A stretch of 13,037 bases of DNA from Scleroderma bovista. Taxonomy: Eukaryota > Basidiomycota > Agaricomycetes > Boletales > Sclerodermataceae. This document shows positions 9,511 to 13,037 of the stretch, piece after piece (the stretch's first letter is position 1; each line of letters starts with the position of its first letter). A program made the position numbers and the translations under genes. Location of the stretch: NCBI GenBank assembly GCA_037178675.1, contig JAYMGJ010000554.1, forward strand, positions 1-13,037, written 5' to 3'. The notes beneath the pieces are model-generated. The model was given only the letters and a program-made list of their open reading frames with translations. It was not told the DNA's origin and did not search any database.

Positions 9511-9640
9511 AATGATTGGTTTGGTGTCCTCTTCTGGCACCTCTGCTCTACTATGCCCCCTCTCCTTGCTCTCTGGCACACTAGCAAATTCACCTTCAAG
9601 TCCACATAAAATTCACCAGTCCTACCGTCTTCATGGCATC
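9511..9640. repeat. Duplicated 3' flank block, partner of 1685-1830
   Basis: This CT-rich block shares order and strings with the flank of copy A: a CCCCCTCTCC run, a CTAGCAAATTCA/CTAACAAAATCA block and TCCACATAA. It is clearly more diverged than the gene exons. Confidence 0.5.
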
Positions 9641-10100
9641 AGGGCACGATGTAAGTTGTCAGTTAGGCCTATGCTACCCACATGCTTGCCAGCCCATCGC
9701 TTCTTCCCCATTGTTCTTCTCGTCCAGTTGTCTATCCTACTACTGCTGGCTGCCCACTAGTGTTGTGGCAGCCAGCTCTTCTTCCCACAGGCCATTGTCA
9801 TCATCATTGATGTGCTGTGTGCAGCAAGCAATCATTATCGTCGTTGTCAACACTGTCCAGCATGTGTGGACATTTGGTGGTGTTGCGACATGTCATCGTC
9901 ATTGTTGATGTGGATGTGAATGTCATCGTCACCATCATCCATGTAGCTTGATGGGTTACTGTACTTCGTGTCATCATCATCGGATTTGCCAGGTGCATGG
10001 GTGTGCATATCCTCATTGCCATCAATCTCGAGTTGGCTGTGTGTGATTTGTTTATGACACTGTACTTACATAAGTCAGTTACTTACCAAAGGACAACCTG
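9641..10100. other. Non-coding tract with GAT/ATC low complexity
   Basis: No gene is recognised. From about 9790 to 10020 the sequence is rich in ATC/GAT triplets, so the reverse strand translates as an Asp/His/Asn-rich run (for example MDDGDDDIHIHINNDDD) that stops on both sides. This is low-complexity sequence and no evidence of a gene, although it could be the remnant of an acidic low-complexity protein segment. Confidence 0.4.
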
Positions 10101-10108
10101 CAACTACC

Positions 10109-10142
10109 GTACCTCAGTGTTGGATAACAACAACTGAGGTAC
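10109..10142. repeat. Small inverted repeat
   Basis: GTACCTCAGT at 10109-10118 is matched by ACTGAGGTAC at 10133-10142, with 14 bases between that allow further pairing. It could be a footprint of a small foldback element. No function is assigned. Confidence 0.5.
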
Positions 10143-10555
10143 AAACAATGGCAAATGAAACTTTAAGTAGCAACAACAAACCCCATGACCATTGATTCCA
10201 ACAGTTCTGTTATGTGGTATTAGATTCCACCAAGAAAGAAGAGTTCTCAACAGCGAACCATGAACAATGCTTGATAGAGGCAGGCACAGATCACCCAAAC
10301 CTTGATGGGGTACTTAGGGTCCCACAGAGAAGTAATGTAAACAACGAAAAGGTAGTGGTGAAGCAGGCAGTGGCACTCACTCCTGCAAAGTTGTCAAAGA
10401 TGTAGACTTTGTCCCGGGTATTGAGGGAGTTGATAGCATGTTTATGGGTTAATCTTGAATGTGTCTGCAAGTATAGGGGCAATTTGGCAAACAGAAATGG
10501 AAGAAGTGCCAAATGACACTAACACTTGTCCATCTTAATGTTGACCGATCCCCAC

Positions 10556-10633
10556 CAGATGTCATGCTTTTTCAAAAATTCCAAGTCTATGGTCCTCAGG
10601 GCATAGCCCTATGACAGACCTTACAGATGTCAT
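10556..10633. repeat. 10-base direct repeat flanking a 58-59-base insert
   Basis: CAGATGTCAT occurs at 10556-10565 and 10624-10633. On the reverse strand the PEPCK reading KDDI-WWGSV is split exactly between the two copies, so one copy plus the intervening bases is extra. This looks like a small insertion with target duplication or a templated repair event. Confidence 0.6.
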
Positions 10634-10698
10634 CTTTGCTGGTCTCTTCGGAATTGTAGACAATATGCTTGTCCTTGGGGCTTCGGTCAGTCTTCTTA

Positions 10699-10872
10699 CA
10701 GTCAGTTGACCATGATGTGGCTATAGACCTTTAGTGAGATTATGTTATCTAAGGGTCTGGTCCAATGTTTGATAGTACATTCACGAAAAACCTCTGTCAA
10801 ATGTTGGACTGGACCCTTAGATAACATAATCTCGCTAAAGGTCTATAGCCATGTCATGGTCAACTGACTGTG
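10699..10872. mobile_element. Foldback MITE inserted in the PEPCK fragment
   Basis: Arms of 74 bases (10699-10772 and 10797-10870) are near-perfect reverse complements with a few mismatches, around a 24-base loop. Both ends read CAGTCAGTTGACCATGA inward, and TA lies at 10697-10698 and 10873-10874, with two extra bases at the right end. Removing the element and one TA rejoins the PEPCK reading as SG-KKTDRSPKDK in frame, which confirms it as an insertion with a TA target duplication. Ends starting CAGT at a TA target are typical of Tc1/mariner-derived MITEs. It has no coding capacity. Confidence 0.9.
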
Positions 10873-10957
10873 TACCAGAGAAATTGATGAGAGCACTGGA
10901 TGAAGAGATGGTGGTGCCCCCTTTTTTGATGACATCCTCATGGAGCAGAGCGGGGGA

Positions 10958-11777
10958 GTGTCATGATACATAAAGGTTTTTCTGCCAATGATTATTCCAA
11001 TCATGTAGTGTTGCCACCAAACCGGACTAAGTTCGAAGTGAGTTCGGATCTGGTTCGAAAGTGATGGAGTTCCTATTCAGAATCCAATGGTATTCCAATG
11101 ATCATTTTCCTCAGGATTATGTAACAGTTGTTGCTTTTTATGTACAGAAAAAATGAACCTTTTATGCATGAATCTGTGGCGAAAGTGGCATTACAAACTG
11201 CGCCACTTGCAATGGTGGGAATTTTTTTTCAGTCAATTGTCTCGGTTATGGAAGTACGTTGTTTGCCGTTCGTCGTTTTTGGTCTGTAGTACTAGTAGGT
11301 TGATAGGGTTCGTACCAGATGTCGTTAGGCCTTCGATGTACAATAGTTATTGAAACGTTGATGGGCCTAACACTGAGATGAGTCATGGTTATTTGTAGAA
11401 TGATGTGATCAAATGAAATGGCAACAAAGCTGTAGTTGAGGAATAATCACAATATGTCCAGAAAATCACTCTGATGAGAAGTCACAAAAGGCATAAATAG
11501 TTGGAATCGTTGGAAAGGTGGTGTTTATCGATAGAATAATCTACTAAAAAAAGCCCAGAGTGGTTTGTGTATCTGACTACATAACTATTGCTGCCGAACT
11601 ATAGGTACAAAAAGTTACGGATAGACTTCTGTCATTCTCCTGATGGGCCAGTTGATCTGAGAGAGGGAACGGTGCCAGTATAAAGCGATGCGAGAACGTG
11701 ACGCTGATGAGAATGGAATAGATCTAAGGTACACAGGGCTATGAAGGTCCAACGATGTGAAACACGATGTGATAGTA
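10958..11777. other. Region with no recognised gene
   Basis: The sequence between the PEPCK fragment and the duplicated 5' flank of copy C shows no gene or clear intron signals. A few short repeated words occur (GTTCGAA near 11030 and 11053; CCAATGATCATT/CAATGATTATTCCAAT near 10986 and 11095). The open frame 11153-11353 has no recognisable motif. The PEPCK N-terminus is not found here, so the relic is truncated at this side. Confidence 0.4.
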
Positions 11778-11956
11778 TGTACAACGAATTAGTTCTGGGG
11801 GCATGATGGATTTTCCTGTGCTTCGATCGTGCCAATGTACGAATGATGTAAGATAAAGGGCTACAACATTCTCGATTTGACTGTCCAACCCCCGTTTCTT
11901 TCAGTGTCTCCTCTTCCACTGAGGGAACACGCTGTTTCCTAGCGCTGCTGATAACA
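11778..11956 (+). promoter_or_regulatory. Duplicated 5' flank of copy C
   Basis: This matches the flank of copy B (6063-6242) through GAATTAGTT, CAACATTCTCG and TTTCAGTGTCTCCTCTTCCA up to the start codon. Conservation outside the coding exons suggests a shared promoter and leader, or simply a recent duplication. Confidence 0.5.
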
Positions 11957-13037
11957 ATGGCGACTATAGTGGTTGGGTCTCCGGTACCAGCAAATGAACT
12001 CAGTCACTTGGGTGGGATATTAACAACACTCCAGATGGAACAGCAAACTCGCTGTAGGTACCCATTAGGCTGCTACGAAGTCAGGCGCTGAACTATGGAC
12101 AATGCAGTGGCAGTTACTGTATTCTTATTCTATGAATTTTGTGAGCCAAATGAGGTGCAGCCTACTGGAAATGTATTACTGACAATGTAACATATTAGTT
12201 CTGACCCTAGATCAAGAGGTATGTACTACAACAGTGGTGCTGGTGACTTCCTGACCCACTCGATTACCCAACCTCAGATCGAGCATATCTGGGTATTTCC
12301 TTTATTGTATGGATTGACACAACACGAGCTAACACGGCGGCGTCGGACAAAGAAGCATCGTTGGAATCTATCCTCTGCATTATATATATTTGTTGGAATT
12401 CCTCTGGTCTATATGACATTGAGGGCATCTGACCGTAATTGAATAGGTTCGGTACTTTGGAACATTGTTTACTCTGTAAGTCATTCCTTTGCTATATGAT
12501 GCATTGCACACTGAAACTGTATTCACTCATAGCATTGCCACTGTCCGTATGTAGGACAATCCTCAATTTTGTATCCGTGATATTCAGGCTGACGATCTGC
12601 AAAGTGAAGATCTTCGGAGAAACATACAAAGTAAGTTTAAATTAAACACTGCAGTGTTTGTATCAGCTGAGGCACGATAGGTGTACGGTACTGTTCCAGT
12701 TCCGACTTTAAGGTTGTGTTGCTCAGCTTCAAATGTGTGACTGTCGATGTGATGATTTAGCTGTATGTTCAATTGACCTCTTTTGTCATTTCCTTCCATT
12801 AACAACGTAGTAGGCCGATTCATGTTCGGCTTTGAAGTCTGCGCAAGTTTTATCATTGTGTGGACGGTACAAGGTAAGGTCTCAATACCACCATCAAGCA
12901 CAGTCTTGCTGAAGTTAGCACAGTGATTCTACAGATGCGCCTTTATGCCCTTTATCATTGTTCGAAGAGACTCCTGGTCCTCATGGTGTTAATTTTTGTT
13001 GCCGAAGTCGGTGCCTCGCTGTGGATTATGGTCGCAA
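11957..13037 (+). CDS. DUF6533-type multi-pass membrane protein, copy C (3' partial)
   Basis: This third paralogue is cut by the window end and looks the healthiest. Exons are 11957-12053, 12108-12140, 12199-12218, the 15-base exon 12278-12292 (IEHIW), 12353-12391, 12447-12475, 12533-12550 and probably 12588-12630. Another exon starts near 12681, one ends at 12873, and the last visible one runs from 12924 to the window end. The N-terminus reads MATIVVGSPVPANELSHLGG, then ILTTLQ and VFLFYEF-FLTLDQE-IEHIW-KHRWNLSSALYIF-VRYFGTL, a clear DUF6533 domain. Further on, FGFEVCASFIIVWTVQ joins VILQMRLYALYHCSKR across a 50-base intron with a good GTAAGG donor and CACAG acceptor; this keeps the Cys that copies A and B have as Trp. 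No stop is seen in the firmly placed exons. One weak point is the intron 5 donor, GTTGGA. The function of the family is unknown; integral membrane location follows from the helices. Confidence 0.78.

Larger units (their letters stand above)
10250..10957 (-). pseudogene. PCK1: Phosphoenolpyruvate carboxykinase fragment, decayed
   Basis: PEPCK (ATP-type) decarboxylates oxaloacetate to phosphoenolpyruvate in gluconeogenesis. Translated blocks on the reverse strand follow the PEPCK N-terminal order: ALLHEDVIKKGGTT then SSSSALINFSG (about 10951-10875), K-KTDRSPKDKHIVYNSEETS then KDDI (about 10698-10625), WWGSVNIKMDK (about 10556-10525), AINSLNTRDKVYIFDNFAG (about 10455-10395), and WDPKYPIKVWVICACLYQAL then FM (about 10325-10259). 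These match the known family features SG.KTGRSP.DK, WWG.VN, LNTR...VFDGFAGWDP and C..AYHALF. Introns can be guessed, but one acceptor is destroyed (CTCTG before TGGGACCC) and frames shift near 10470. A 174-bp foldback element and a 59-bp insert break the reading frame, and TGA follows FM at about 10250. Only some 110 of the usual 530-550 residues remain, and the nucleotide-binding and metal-binding core is absent. A dead gene fragment is the best reading. Confidence 0.88.

Noticed and set aside
9804..10025. Met/Thr-rich reverse-strand frame and its Asp-rich neighbour frame
   Set aside because: Both come from the GAT/ATC low-complexity tract, and stops close the frames on both sides.
1..13037. 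CRISPR arrays, tRNA or rRNA genes, bacterial operons or defence systems
   Set aside because: I saw no regularly spaced repeats, no cloverleaf with tRNA boxes and no Shine-Dalgarno-led genes. Intron structure shows the DNA is eukaryotic.

Overview
The window is eukaryotic and most likely from a basidiomycete fungus (Agaricomycetes). Genes are cut by many short introns of about 40-60 bases with GTRNGY donors, CTRAY-like branch sites and YAG acceptors, and the dominant gene family is the DUF6533-type multi-pass membrane protein family that is expanded in mushrooms. All gene models were spliced by hand from sequence signals and paralogue comparison.

Layout. (1) Bases 1-1602, + strand: copy A of a DUF6533-type gene, missing its first exon. 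(2) 1603-2895: a CT-rich 3' flank that is partly duplicated after copy B, then an unassigned stretch holding one 90-codon coding-like frame (1981-2253). (3) 2896-5114, - strand: a six-exon gene for a 647-residue, all-helical-looking protein with a TPR-like C-terminal end, of unknown function. Its phases close across all five introns and it is the best-preserved gene here. (4) 5115-6062: its upstream region, a TATA-like box and a short coding-like island. (5) 6243-9094, + strand: copy B of the DUF6533 gene. Its fifth intron is swollen to 1206 bases by a 1148-bp transposon with perfect 40-bp terminal inverted repeats and a TA target duplication. (6) 9095-10250: copy B's 3' flank, an (AG)n microsatellite and a GAT/ATC-rich low-complexity tract. 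(7) 10250-10957, - strand: a decayed fragment of phosphoenolpyruvate carboxykinase (PEPCK), interrupted by a 174-bp foldback element also flanked by TA. (8) 11778-13037, + strand: copy C of the DUF6533 gene with its duplicated 5' flank, running off the end.

Overall this is a tandem segmental duplication of a membrane-protein gene, broken up by small non-autonomous DNA transposons and a gene relic, around one unrelated conserved gene. The downstream part of copy B has lost CpG almost entirely as TpG/CpA relative to copy A, which points to cytosine methylation and deamination (or a CpG-type RIP) after duplication. I see no operon-like or defence-like system, and nothing convincing as a wholly new system. 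The main discoveries are the nested transposon insertions, the PEPCK relic and the CpG decay.
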